From the NCBI GenBank assembly GCA_037974665.1, contig CM075780.1, positions 1,398,501 to 1,462,500 of the forward strand: a stretch of DNA of 64,000 nucleotides. The letters are read 5' to 3'. Below are positions 1 through 12,326 of the stretch, in pieces. A model generated the notes under the pieces. The model did not search any database. It was not told the DNA's origin and worked only from the letters and a program-made list of their open reading frames with translations. Made by a program: the position numbers and the translations under genes. Every line of letters begins with the position of its first letter. Within the stretch, counting starts at the first letter, position 1. The DNA comes from Ehretia macrophylla. Lineage: Eukaryota; Streptophyta; Magnoliopsida; Boraginales; Ehretiaceae.

Positions 1-538
1 TCCATACACCTTGAAAAGCCAGCGGTGAACCACTTTCTTCAGGGGAGGAAGAAGTCTTTCTTACCATTTCCACGGGACATGTATGAATGCCAAGATATCA
101 GATTTATACACATGCCTTAAACTATTATGTAAGCAAGTTTACAAAAGAGTTTACAAAACCATTTAATCATCAAAGTCATTCAAACATGACAATCAATTCA
201 AGCACAACACAATCAATTCAAATCACGGCACAACCAATTCAAGATATTCCGATACACACATTACAAGCAATACTTCAAGCAACTAACAATTCACGAGGTC
301 GATTCGATTCACGAGGTCAATTCAATAGACAACTAGACATTTCACCTTTCTTGAGAAACATCTAACACATAACACATAACTATATCACATAAGTGCATAC
401 ATTCAAGTCAAGACACACAATCTCACATACAAGCATACACTTCCAAGACACACTTAACAAGCACACATTCAAGGGTCACTACCCACCAGACCGAGGACCC
501 TGTCCCGGCTTATGAGCTAGACAAGCTCTGATACCGCC
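1..538 (-). mobile_element. Partial internal region (5' leader side) of the tandem LTR element
   Basis: Matches 4,389-4,926 and 8,777-9,314 almost base for base (for example C at 27 against T in the other copies). It holds an AC-rich, asymmetric stretch (about 100-480) with many 'caattca' and 'cacat' words, then the primer site. The short plus-strand reading frame here is antisense to the element and has no recognisable domain. Its presence left of the first complete LTR shows that the array continues beyond the window. Confidence 0.75.
525..536 (-). promoter_or_regulatory. Primer binding site, copy 1
   Basis: On the minus strand this reads CGGTATCAGAGC, one mismatch from the TGGTATCAGAGC site typical of plant elements primed by initiator tRNA-Met. 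It lies two bases inside the LTR end at 539. The same site recurs at 4,913-4,924 and 9,301-9,312. Confidence 0.75.
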
Positions 539-3288
539 TGTAATACCCCGATCCCTCTCGAGACCGGAAGTTCTATCAATCAATCTAATCACAACCCAAA
601 ACCAAACCCGGGCAATATTTTTAGGGAAAACGGATGGAGTCTCCCCTGTTTCTAGGCAAAATGTAAAACACTGTAACAGCATATAAGTATAGATTTCCAG
701 TTTAAAGCTAACCTATCTCTTTACATCTTTTACAAGAACATTCAAGCTTGACATTTAATCTATACTAATCTACAGCACAAAATATACTATCATACCATTC
801 TCACTTTTTTCTTTTAGACAATTACAAACATGCATCGGGTTAACTATACTACTGAATACATAACTAACGTATCAATCTACCTCAACTACTTAGCTAGATT
901 AAATTACATTTCTTTTAACAATAAATACATACAACATATGAACATACATCTTTACATCTTTGACAGCTCAAGCCACAAAGCACGCAAGACAACTCTTCAG
1001 GCACGAACTAACACATATCCACGAACTTTTCAGCTAACAATGCATTTCCTAAAATGTGGTGGTGAGGAGTGAGTATACACAACACGTATACTCAGTGAGG
1101 GCGAGACAGATATCGAATTGGAGAGAAAGAAGTTCGTGCAATGCAAATAGGCAGTTAAGCAATATAACTAAGAAAGTAAGCGATCAAAACAAACCATCAA
1201 TACAATAAGCAATTATCAAAAGCATTAACACAACCATTCAAAGCTATACCACACTCTGAAGGCTATGGTTCACTCATACGAACAATGTACCATTTCACGA
1301 GCGATACATCAATCTCGAGCTTGATGTTGACAACGATGACAATAAGCGCGCATCCACCTTATAACACAAGTTTGGAATACCCCAGAAGTATCCAACAATT
1401 CTACGTCCCAAATCACCCTGGGAGGCAACCCAAGCGAGAAAGGGAATAGCAGCGGAGCTAGAGCAACCAACACTAGCAACCCGAGGCTACCCAGAGAGGC
1501 CCATCACTCACGCGCGAGACACTATGCAATGCAAGACTCGATACAAGGCAATAAACGAGCGATAGCACAACAATACAAACTAGGGACAACAAACGAGATA
1601 ACAAGCAATCACAATCAATACTAGCATTCAACTAACTTTTCAATCATAACAAGCAATAATAAGCAACAATAACAACAATTAAACAAGTAACGGCAGTTCA
1701 AACACGAAAACAACAAATATCACTATTCAACCCCAACTTCCAAGGACAATTATGAGCAAACGAGCTACGGGATTAGGAAACCGATTCCACTACATTCACT
1801 CAGATACTACAAGGCACGTTTCTATGTCACTAAACTTCACTTTCTCACCCGAGACTCGAAAGTCCACCTACTGCGTTTGAACTACAACTATGCTAACCGG
1901 TCACTCAATCAACGCCACAACATCGCCAAAAGTGCTTCCATGCTCTCAATTGCAAAACCCCCAACTCATTTCGAGCACGGTCAACATTTGGTCAAACGGC
2001 CCCTTTACGTTTCTTCATCTAATTTTCAATTTTAACAAAGGCTGATCCGTTTTTATTTCACATTTTAGCTTTCTATCATTAATGACACCTATCCAAACCA
2101 AGCAATCACAATTCGGATCGAAATCCAAAATTCTAGGGTTTACTATTCATATTTCACTATTCATGTTCTTCCCCAATTTCAAACACGCCGTTTCAACCGA
2201 AAAAATTGCTAAATAACTAACAAGCAATGCTCTACGAACCCTAAGCAAGCTATTTCAAACAATAACAGGCATTATAACGCGATAAATATCAAATCTGAAA
2301 AATTGACTCAAAAATCAAATTCGTATTAAAATGCACAAAAGCGTGAAAACCCTCACAGAGATTGAAGACCAAGACCCGCAAGGACCCGAGCCACGACCCC
2401 CGAGCAATTCCACGCGCAATTGTAGAAGAAAATTGCAAGAAAATCTTTTATTTTCTCCTCCATGAAGCTTCGGCCATGAGAAGGATATTTTGGGCATTTT
2501 GCAAATTGTTTTTATTGATTTTTGCCTTGTTTTATTATTTATTAGGTGACAAAGGGAATTTTGGTCTTTTGCAAAATCAAACTTTAATTAAAAATAGTCA
2601 AATAAGCTTATTTTGATGCCATTAAATCCAATTCAAGTTAAAACAATGCAATTAAATGAAAAAAAACTAAAACTAGTTAAATTAAGCTAAAAACATTTTT
2701 CACTAAATCCGAAAAATATTTCTCTAACTCTTATTTTCGAAATTCTACGATCGAACGGTCAATAATCGATCGCTAATAAAGTGATGAGCAATAATATAAA
2801 ACTTTAATTCTTTGAAAAGTAGAATAGTAGAATAGTTTAAAATTCACTCCGGCTCGGAGTTACTTTCCTCATTTATTTGAAAACCGAGTGATTTTAATGC
2901 AAAACAACCAAAACCGATTATTAAAATAATCAAAACAATCAAGGCAATCAATATTCATTTAAAATAATTAATTTAACTATTTCCATAACATTTTAAAGAA
3001 TTATAAAGTTAATGTTAAGTTACAAATGAACAAATAAATATAAACATGAAATCAAGTGCAATTAAATATTAACACTTAAGATGACACTTCATTAATCGCA
3101 AGAGAATAAATTCAATTACTACAATTATTAGAAATAGGTAATAATCTTTTAATCAATTAATATAAATCCTTTTCGAATTCTTCTAAAAGAAATAGAAAAA
3201 CAGTGAAAATTAGATGATTTAACTAATTAAACATTTAATCAAATGCAGTCAAGTGTTATTAAATGCATGCCGGGTTCGGGTTATCACA
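539..3288 (-). repeat. LTR copy 1 of the tandem element
   Basis: 2,750 bp, begins TGTAATACCCC and ends GGTTATCACA on the plus strand. On the minus strand it begins TGTGATAACCCG and ends GGGGTATTACA, the usual TG...CA limits. It is nearly identical to LTR copy 2; one visible difference is A at 670 against C at 5,058. Small frames inside it (830-1,072, 2,362-2,616 and others) show no family resemblance and are judged spurious. An AT-rich word TAATAAATAATAAAA on the minus strand near 2,530-2,550 is a possible TATA region. Confidence 0.8.
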
Positions 3289-3303
3289 TCCTTCCCCCCT
3301 TAA
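3289..3303 (-). promoter_or_regulatory. Polypurine tract, copy 1
   Basis: The minus strand reads TTAAGGGGGGAAGGA immediately before the LTR start TGTGATAACC, the normal position for the plus-strand primer of reverse transcription. The upstream minus-strand context GCGAGGACGCAATTG resembles the end of many plant Ty3/gypsy elements. An identical copy lies at 7,677-7,691. Confidence 0.75.
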
Positions 3304-4912
3304 AACAATTGCGTCCTCGCAATTCTTCTTCCAATAGGACTCTGCATCATCTAAAATCCAACTCTGATAAATCTTCATCGATTGCTGAGCAAGACAATAT
3401 ATAAGAATGCTCGTAGGAAATCCCGAATAGAAATTCCAATCTAGAATGCCGAGGAAATACCAACTAAAGACTGAAGCAAAGATACTGTAGATATTATTAA
3501 TACCACATACTAATGGCAGGAAGAGTACTGAAGGAATACCCTATTTAAGAAGCTTCAATAGAAGTCTAACAAGTACCAAATAAGAAGGTTAAGAGATAGC
3601 CAGAGTAGATGCACCTCATGCAGTACTGACTACCGTAAATAGACCCAGCTGAAAATTCTGTAAAGGAATATAGAGAAGAATACCAAAGGCCAACCTCTAA
3701 ATGAAATCTTCCAATCACTGAGTTCCTACCGCAACATCTTAGTCAAACAGCAAGTATAGATTTCCCCTGAGTGGAAAGGCCGAAGGAGAAGCCGTAAACA
3801 GTACAAGATAATATGTCCAAGCAGAATTCCAAGTGTAGGATCTCCCAATAAATGCCAATAAGGAAAATACTAGTAAAATGCCCGATAAGAATTCCAAAGA
3901 ATACCGTAAGTAATATGAGATAATGAGTCTGATAGGGATTCCAGTTACCAAACCAACTGAGGGATGCCAAAGAAAATACCCGAACAATGCTCCAGTAAGA
4001 AAGTACCAAGAATTGCCCAATAAGTAATACTAAATAAATGACCACTAAGAATCCTAGAGAATGCCATTGAAGAATTTTCAATAAGGAATACCAGTAACAC
4101 TCCAACAAAGACCGAGACACATATACCATAGATAATACCATGCAGTAAGTCCAACTGAAAACCCAATAGCCAAGTCTACCAAGTAGTGCCAATAGAAGTC
4201 TCCAAAGAATACCCAGTAAGAAACCCAAGAATGCTCCAAAGAATAACCAAATAAACCCCAAGAGAAAACTATTCTTTCACAACTGCTAAGCATAGAGAAG
4301 GCCATAGAGATTTTCCAATAGCCGAGCTCCAAAAGCAAACACCAATTTCCAAATAAAGGTTAGCCAAATGCCATTCATTTCCTGCCAATCCATACACCTT
4401 GAAAAGCCAGTGGTGAACCACTTTCTTCAGGGGAGGAAGAAGTCTTTCTTACCATTTCCACGGGACATGTATGAATGCCAAGATATCAGATTTATACACA
4501 TGCCTTAGACTATTATGTAAGCAAGTTTACAAAAGAGTTTACAAAACCATTTAATCATCAAAGTCATTCAAACATGACAATCAATTCAAGCACAACACAA
4601 TCAATTCAAATCACGGCACAACCAATTCAAGATATTCCGATACACACATTACAAGCAATACTTCAAGCAACTAACAATTCACGAGGTCGATTCGATTCAC
4701 GAGGTCAATTCAATAGACAACTAGACATTTCACCTTTCTTGAGAAACATCTAACACATAACACATAACTATATCACATAAGTGCATACATTCAAGTCAAG
4801 ACACACAATCTCACATACAAGCATACACTTCCAAGACACACTTAACAAGCACACATTCAAGGGTCACTACCCACCAGACCGAGGACCCTGTCCCGGCTTA
4901 TGAGCTAGACAA

Positions 4913-4924
4913 GCTCTGATACCG
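4913..4924 (-). promoter_or_regulatory. Primer binding site, copy 2
   Basis: Same CGGTATCAGAGC site on the minus strand as at 525-536, two bases inside LTR copy 2. Confidence 0.75.
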
Positions 4925-4926
4925 CC

Positions 4927-7676
4927 TGTAATACCCCGATCCCTCTCGAGACCGGAAGTTCTATCAATCAATCTAATCACAACCCAAAACCAAACCCGGG
5001 CAATATTTTTAGGGAAAACGGATGGAGTCTCCCCTGTTTCTAGGCAAAATGTAAAACCCTGTAACAGCATATAAGTATAGATTTCCAGTTTAAAGCTAAC
5101 CTATCTCTTTACATCTTTTACAAGAACATTCAAGCTTGACATTTAATCTATACTAATCTACAGCACAAAATATACTATCATACCATTCTCACTTTTTTCT
5201 TTTAGACAATTACAAACATGCATCGGGTTAACTATACTACTGAATACATAACTAACGTATCAATCTACCTCAACTACTTAGCTAGATTAAATTACATTTC
5301 TTTTAACAATAAATACATACAACATATGAACATACATCTTTACATCTTTGACAGCTCAAGCCACAAAGCACGCAAGACAACTCTTCAGGCACGAACTAAC
5401 ACATATCCACGAACTTTTCAGCTAACAATGCATTTCCTAAAATGTGGTGGTGAGGAGTGAGTATACACAACACGTATACTCAGTGAGGGCGAGACAGATA
5501 TCGAATTGGAGAGAAAGAAGTTCGTGCAATGCAAATAGGCAGTTAAGCAATATAACTAAGAAAGTAAGCGATCAAAACAAACCATCAATACAATAAGCAA
5601 TTATCAAAAGCATTAACACAACCATTCAAAGCTATACCACACTCTGAAGGCTATGGTTCACTCATACGAACAATGTACCATTTCACGAGCGATACATCAA
5701 TCTCGAGCTTGATGTTGACAACGATGACAATAAGCGCGCATCCACCTTATAACACAAGTTTGGAATACCCCAGAAGTATCCAACAATTCTACGTCCCAAA
5801 TCACCCTGGGAGGCAACCCAAGCGAGAAAGGGAATAGCAGCGGAGCTAGAGCAACCAACACTAGCAACCCGAGGCTACCCAGAGAGGCCCATCACTCACG
5901 CGCGAGACACTATGCAATGCAAGACTCGATACAAGGCAATAAACGAGCGATAGCACAACAATACAAACTAGGGACAACAAACGAGATAACAAGCAATCAC
6001 AATCAATACTAGCATTCAACTAACTTTTCAATCATAACAAGCAATAATAAGCAACAATAACAACAATTAAACAAGTAACGGCAGTTCAAACACGAAAACA
6101 ACAAATATCACTATTCAACCCCAACTTCCAAGGACAATTATGAGCAAACGAGCTACGGGATTAGGAAACCGATTCCACTACATTCACTCAGATACTACAA
6201 GGCACGTTTCTATGTCACTAAACTTCACTTTCTCACCCGAGACTCGAAAGTCCACCTACTGCGTTTGAACTACAACTATGCTAACCGGTCACTCAATCAA
6301 CGCCACAACATCGCCAAAAGTGCTTCCATGCTCTCAATTGCAAAACCCCCAACTCATTTCGAGCACGGTCAACATTTGGTCAAACGGCCCCTTTACGTTT
6401 CTTCATCTAATTTTCAATTTTAACAAAGGCTGATCCGTTTTTATTTCACATTTTAGCTTTCTATCATTAATGACACCTATCCAAACCAAGCAATCACAAT
6501 TCGGATCGAAATCCAAAATTCTAGGGTTTACTATTCATATTTCACTATTCATGTTCTTCCCCAATTTCAAACACGCCGTTTCAACCGAAAAAATTGCTAA
6601 ATAACTAACAAGCAATGCTCTACGAACCCTAAGCAAGCTATTTCAAACAATAACAGGCATTATAACGCGATAAATATCAAATCTGAAAAATTGACTCAAA
6701 AATCAAATTCGTATTAAAATGCACAAAAGCGTGAAAACCCTCACAGAGATTGAAGACCAAGACCCGCAAGGACCCGAGCCACGACCCCCGAGCAATTCCA
6801 CGCGCAATTGTAGAAGAAAATTGCAAGAAAATCTTTTATTTTCTCCTCCATGAAGCTTCGGCCATGAGAAGGATATTTTGGGCATTTTGCAAATTGTTTT
6901 TATTGATTTTTGCCTTGTTTTATTATTTATTAGGTGACAAAGGGAATTTTGGTCTTTTGCAAAATCAAACTTTAATTAAAAATAGTCAAATAAGCTTATT
7001 TTGATGCCATTAAATCCAATTCAAGTTAAAACAATGCAATTAAATGAAAAAAAACTAAAACTAGTTAAATTAAGCTAAAAACATTTTTCACTAAATCCGA
7101 AAAATATTTCTCTAACTCTTATTTTCGAAATTCTACGATCGAACGGTCAATAATCGATCGCTAATAAAGTGATGAGCAATAATATAAAACTTTAATTCTT
7201 TGAAAAGTAGAATAGTAGAATAGTTTAAAATTCACTCCGGCTCGGAGTTACTTTCCTCATTTATTTGAAAACCGAGTGATTTTAATGCAAAACAACCAAA
7301 ACCGATTATTAAAATAATCAAAACAATCAAGGCAATCAATATTCATTTAAAATAATTAATTTAACTATTTCCATAACATTTTAAAGAATTATAAAGTTAA
7401 TGTTAAGTTACAAATGAACAAATAAATATAAACATGAAATCAAGTGCAATTAAATATTAACACTTAAGATGACACTTCATTAATCGCAAGAGAATAAATT
7501 CAATTACTACAATTATTAGAAATAGGTAATAATCTTTTAATCAATTAATATAAATCCTTTTCGAATTCTTCTAAAAGAAATAGAAAAACAGTGAAAATTA
7601 GATGATTTAACTAATTAAACATTTAATCAAATGCAGTCAAGTGTTATTAAATGCATGCCGGGTTCGGGTTATCACA
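4927..7676 (-). repeat. LTR copy 2 of the tandem element, shared by two internal regions
   Basis: 2,750 bp, almost identical to copy 1. It is at once the 3' LTR of the internal region at 7,677-9,314 and the 5' LTR of the one at 3,289-4,926, which cannot arise from two independent insertions and points to recombination or duplication. Confidence 0.8.
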
Positions 7677-7691
7677 TCCTTCCCCCCTTAA
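7677..7691 (-). promoter_or_regulatory. Polypurine tract, copy 2
   Basis: Identical in sequence and position to the tract at 3,289-3,303, directly before the LTR copy 2 start on the minus strand. Confidence 0.75.
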
Positions 7692-9300
7692 AACAATTGC
7701 GTCCTCGCAATTCTTCTTCCAATAGGACTCTGCATCATCTAAAATCCAACTCTGATAAATCTTCATCGATTGCTGAGCAAGACAATATATAAGAATGCTC
7801 GTAGGAAATCCCGAATAGAAATTCCAATCTAGAATGCCGAGGAAATACCAACTAAAGACTGAAGCAAAGATACTGTAGATATTATTAATACCACATACTA
7901 ATGGCAGGAAGAGTACTGAAGGAATACCCTATTTAAGAAGCTTCAATAGAAGTCTAACAAGTACCAAATAAGAAGGTTAAGAGATAGCCAGAGTAGATGC
8001 ACCTCATGCAGTACTGACTACCGTAAATAGACCCAGCTGAAAATTCTGTAAAGGAATATAGAGAAGAATACCAAAGGCCAACCTCTAAATGAAATCTTCC
8101 AATCACTGAGTTCCTACCGCAACATCTTAGTCAAACAGCAAGTATAGATTTCCCCTGAGTGGAAAGGCCGAAGGAGAAGCCGTAAACAGTACAAGATAAT
8201 ATGTCCAAGCAGAATTCCAAGTGTAGGATCTCCCAATAAATGCCAATAAGGAAAATACTAGTAAAATGCCCGATAAGAATTCCAAAGAATACCGTAAGTA
8301 ATATGAGATAATGAGTCTGATAGGGATTCCAGTTACCAAACCAACTGAGGGATGCCAAAGAAAATACCCGAACAATGCTCCAGTAAGAAAGTACCAAGAA
8401 TTGCCCAATAAGTAATACTAAATAAATGACCACTAAGAATCCTAGAGAATGCCATTGAAGAATTTTCAATAAGGAATACCAGTAACACTCCAACAAAGAC
8501 CGAGACACATATACCATAGATAATACCATGCAGTAAGTCCAACTGAAAACCCAATAGCCAAGTCTACCAAGTAGTGCCAATAGAAGTCTCCAAAGAATAC
8601 CCAGTAAGAAACCCAAGAATGCTCCAAAGAATAACCAAATAAACCCCAAGAGAAAACTATTCTTTCACAACTGCTAAGCATAGAGAAGGCCATAGAGATT
8701 TTCCAATAGCCGAGCTCCAAAAGCAAACACCAATTTCCAAATAAAGGCTAGCCAAATGCCATTCATTTCCTGCCAATCCATACACCTTGAAAAGCCAGTG
8801 GTGAACCACTTTCTTCAGGGGAGGAAGAAGTCTTTCTTACCATTTCCACGGGACATGTATGAATGCCAAGATATCAGATTTATACACATGCCTTAGACTA
8901 TTATGTAAGCAAGTTTACAAAAGAGTTTACAAAACCATTTAATCATCAAAGTCATTCAAACATGACAATCAATTCAAGCACAACACAATCAATTCAAATC
9001 ACGGCACAACCAATTCAAGATATTCCGATACACACATTACAAGCAATACTTCAAGCAACTAACAATTCACGAGGTCGATTCGATTCACGAGGTCAATTCA
9101 ATAGACAACTAGACATTTCACCTTTCTTGAGAAACATCTAACACATAACACATAACTATATCACATAAGTGCATACATTCAAGTCAAGACACACAATCTC
9201 ACATACAAGCATACACTTCCAAGACACACTTAACAAGCACACATTCAAGGGTCACTACCCACCAGACAGAGGACCCTGTCCCGGCTTATGAGCTAGACAA

Positions 9301-9312
9301 GCTCTGATACCG
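9301..9312 (-). promoter_or_regulatory. Primer binding site, copy 3
   Basis: Same CGGTATCAGAGC site, next to the outermost 5' LTR. Confidence 0.75.
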
Positions 9313-9314
9313 CC

Positions 9315-12064
9315 TGTAATACCCCGATCCCTCTCGAGACCGGAAGTTCTATCAATCAATCTAATCACAACCCAAAACCAAACCCGGGCAATATTTTTAG
9401 GGAAAACGGATGGAGTCTCCCCTGTTTCTAGGCAAAATGTAAAACCCTGTAACAGCATATAAGTATACATTTCCAGTTTAAAGCTAACCTATCTCTTTAC
9501 ATCTTTTACAAGAACATTCAATCTTGACATTTAATCCATACTAATCTACTGCACAAAATATACTATCATACCATTCTCACTCTTTTCTTTTAGACAATTA
9601 CAAACATGCATCGGGTTAACTATACTATTGAATACATAACTAACGTATCAATCTACCTCAACTACTTAGCTAGATTAAATTACATTTCTTTTAACAATAA
9701 ATACATACAACATATGAACATACATCTTTACATCTTTGACAGCTCAAGCCACAAAGCACGCAAGACAACTCTTCAGGCACGAACTAACACATATCCATGA
9801 ACTTTTCAGCTAACAATGCATTTCCTGAAATGTGGTGGTGAGGAGTGAGTATACACAACACGTATACTCAGTGAGGGCGAGACAGATATCGAATTGGAGA
9901 GAAAGAAGTTCGTGCAATGCAAATAGGCAGTTAAGCAATATAACTAAGAAAGTAAGCGATCAAAACAAACCATCAATACAATAAGCAATTATCAAAAGCA
10001 TTAACACAACCATTCAAAGCTATACCACACTCTGAAGGCTATGGTTCACTCATACGAACAATGTACCATTTCACGAGCGATACATCAATCTCGAGCTTGA
10101 TGTTGACAACGATGACAATAAGCGCGCATCTACCTTATAACACTAGTTTGGAATACCTCGAAAGTATCCATCAATTCAATGACCCAAATCTCCCTGGGAG
10201 GCAACCCAAGCGAGAAAGGGAATAGCAGCGGAGCTAGAGCAACCAACACTGGCAACCCGAGGCTACCCAGAGAGGCCCATCACTCATGCGCGAGACACTA
10301 TGCAATGCAAGACTCGATACAAGGCAATAAACGAGCGATAGCACAACAATACAAACTAGGGACAACAAACGAGATAACAAGCAATCACAATCAATACTAG
10401 CATTCAACTAACTTTTCAATCATAACAAGCAATAATAAGCAACAATAACAACAATTAAACAAGTAACGACAGTTCAAACACGAAAACAACAAATATTACT
10501 ATTCAACCCCAACTTCCAAGGACAATTACGAGCAAACGAGCTATGGGATTAGGAAACCGATTCCACTACATTCACTCAGGCACTACAAGGCACGTTTCTA
10601 TGTCAGTAAACTTCACTTTCTCACCCGAGACCCGAAAGTCCACCTACTGCGTTTGAACTACAACTATGCTAACCGGTCACTCAATCAACGCCACAACAGC
10701 GCCAAAAGTGCTTCCATGCCCTCAATTGCAAAACCCCCAACTCAATTCGAGCACAGTCAACTTTTGGTCAAACGGCCCCTTTACGTTTCTTCGTCTAATT
10801 TTCAATTTTAACAAAGGTCGATCCGTTTTTATTTCACATTTTAGCTTTCTATCATTAATGACACCTATCCAAATCAATCAATCGCAATTCAAATCAAAAT
10901 CCAAAATTCTAGGGTTTACTATTCATAATTCACTATTCATGTTCTTCCCCAATTTCAAATATGTCGTTTCAACCGTAAAAATTGTTAAATAACTAACAAG
11001 CAATGCTCTACGAACCCTAAGCAAGCTATTTCAAACAATAACAGGCATTATAACGCGATAAATATCAAATTTGAAAAATTGACTCAAAAATCAAATTCGT
11101 ATTAAAATGCACAAAAGCGTGAAAACCCTCACAGAGATTGAAGACCAAGACCCGCAAGGACCCGAGCCACGACCCCTGAGCAATTCCACGCGCAATTGTA
11201 GAAGAAAATTGCAAGAAAATCTTTTCTTTTCTCCTCCATGAAGCTTCGGCCTTGAGAAGGATATTTTGGGCATTTTGCAAGTTGTTTTTATTGATTTTTG
11301 CCTTGTTTTATTATTTATTAGGTGACAAAGGGCATTTTGGTCTTTTGCAAAATCAAACTCTAATTAAAAATAGTCAAATAAGCTTATTTTGATGCCATTA
11401 AATCCAATTCAAGTTAAAACAATGCAATTAAATGAAAAACAACTAAAACTAGTTAAATTAAGCTAAAAACATTTTTCACTAAATCCGAAAAATATTTCTC
11501 TAACTCTTATTTTCGAAATTCTACGATCGAACGGTCAATAATCGATCGCTAATAAAGTGATGAGCAATAATATAAAACTTTAATTCTTTGAAAAGTAGAA
11601 TAGTAGAATACTTTAAAATTCACTCCGGCTCGGAGTTACTTTCCTCATTTATTTGAAAACCGAGTGATTTTAATGCAAAACAACCAAAACTGATTATTAA
11701 AATAATCAAAACAATCAAGGCAATCAATATTCATTTAAAATAATTAATTTAACTATTTCCATAACATTTTAAAGAATTATAAAGTTAATGTTAAGTTACA
11801 AATAAACAAATAAATATAAACATGAAATCAAGTACAATTAAATATTAAAACTTAAGATGACACTTCATTAATCGCAAGAGAATAAATTCAATTACTACAA
11901 TTATTAGAAATAGGTAATAATCATTTAATCAATTAATATAAATCCTTTTCGAATTCTACTAAAAGAATTAGTAAAACAGTGAAAATTAGATGATTTAACT
12001 AATTAAACATTTAATCAAATGAAGTCAAGTGTTATTAAATGCATGCCGGGATCGGGTTATCACA
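9315..12064 (-). repeat. Outermost 5' LTR (copy 3) of the tandem element
   Basis: Also exactly 2,750 bp, but clearly older in sequence than copies 1 and 2: eight substitutions in the first 520 bases (for example near 9,467, 9,522, 9,537 and 9,550), and more around 10,130-10,180 and 10,860-10,980. The plus-strand end GGGTTATCACA abuts 5S spacer 'acaaaccctacgccc', so 12,065-12,069 (ACAAA) is the expected target duplication; its partner is outside the window. Confidence 0.8.
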
Positions 12065-12206
12065 ACAAACCCTACGCCCTCATTTTGCGGGCCCAGCCTC
12101 TACGTGAAGCGAAGTTGTCTTGCCCAATGTTCCGTGGGATTCAGTAATAGAGATTTGGTGGATAAAGTATCTTGGCAACCTTAACCAGGGCAAAAAAAAT
12201 TGAAAA

Positions 12207-12326
12207 GGGGGTGCAACACGAGGACTTCCCATGGGGTCACCCATCCTAGTACTACTCTCGTCCAAGCATGCTTAACTTCGGAGTTATGATGGGATCCGGT
12301 GCATTAGTGCTGGTATGATAGCACCC
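12207..12326 (-). rRNA. 5S rRNA, unit 1
   Basis: 120 nt gene whose RNA is the 5S component of the large ribosomal subunit, made by RNA polymerase III. Boxes A (nt 50-64), IE (67-72) and C (80-97) are present. It differs from the window consensus at RNA nt 7, 41, 58, 66 and 95; nt 58 is in box A and nt 95 in box C. It is the first unit after the LTR junction at 12,064. Confidence 0.92.

Larger units (their letters stand above)
3289..4926 (-). mobile_element. Internal region 1 of the tandem element, non-coding
   Basis: 1,638 bp between two LTRs. From the polypurine tract it runs through about 850 bp of quasi-periodic sequence (about 3,430-4,270) in which words such as 'agaataccaa', 'aagaatgccc' and 'caataagaa' recur every 12-15 bases. 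It then passes through a short unique piece ending in the 'cttgaaaagccagtgg' region to the AC-rich leader and primer site. Several overlapping minus-strand frames (up to 172 codons) are open because the repeat lacks stops; their products are simple W/F/L/G/Y-rich strings without a gag, protease, reverse transcriptase or integrase motif. Confidence 0.7.
7677..9314 (-). mobile_element. Internal region 2 of the tandem element, non-coding
   Basis: Near-identical to 3,289-4,926; visible differences include 'aaggctagcc' for 'aaggttagcc' near 8,757 and 'cagacagagg' for 'cagaccgagg' near 9,268. It contains the same quasi-periodic block (about 7,820-8,660) and AC-rich leader. No coding domain is visible. 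Confidence 0.7.
1..12064 (-). mobile_element. Tandem array of a non-coding LTR retrotransposon sharing LTRs
   Basis: The same 4,388 bp unit starts at 1, 4,389 and 8,777. Within it, a 2,750 bp segment bounded by TG...CA (539-3,288, 4,927-7,676, 9,315-12,064) behaves as an LTR: on the minus strand it is preceded by a purine tract and followed by a tRNA-iMet-like primer site. The 1,638 bp between LTRs has no gag or pol homology. The order is therefore internal-LTR-internal-LTR-internal-LTR, each LTR serving two neighbours. The right end joins 5S spacer exactly at LTR base 12,064, so the element inserted into the 5S array; the left end is outside the window. Long LTRs with a non-coding interior resemble the non-autonomous LARD class. 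The element limits are directly visible; the class name is inference. Confidence 0.8.

Noticed and set aside
87-365. 92-codon plus-strand frame repeated at 4,475 and 8,863
   Set aside because: It is antisense to the element, in an AC-rich leader with N/Q/T/S/I-rich translation, and the copies are identical by recent duplication rather than selection.
3743-4261. 172-codon minus-strand frame rich in W, F, L, Y and G (and its copy at 8,131-8,649) as a membrane protein
   Set aside because: It lies in quasi-periodic sequence that is open in several frames at once, between LTR parts of a non-coding element. The hydrophobic look follows from the repeat's base composition.
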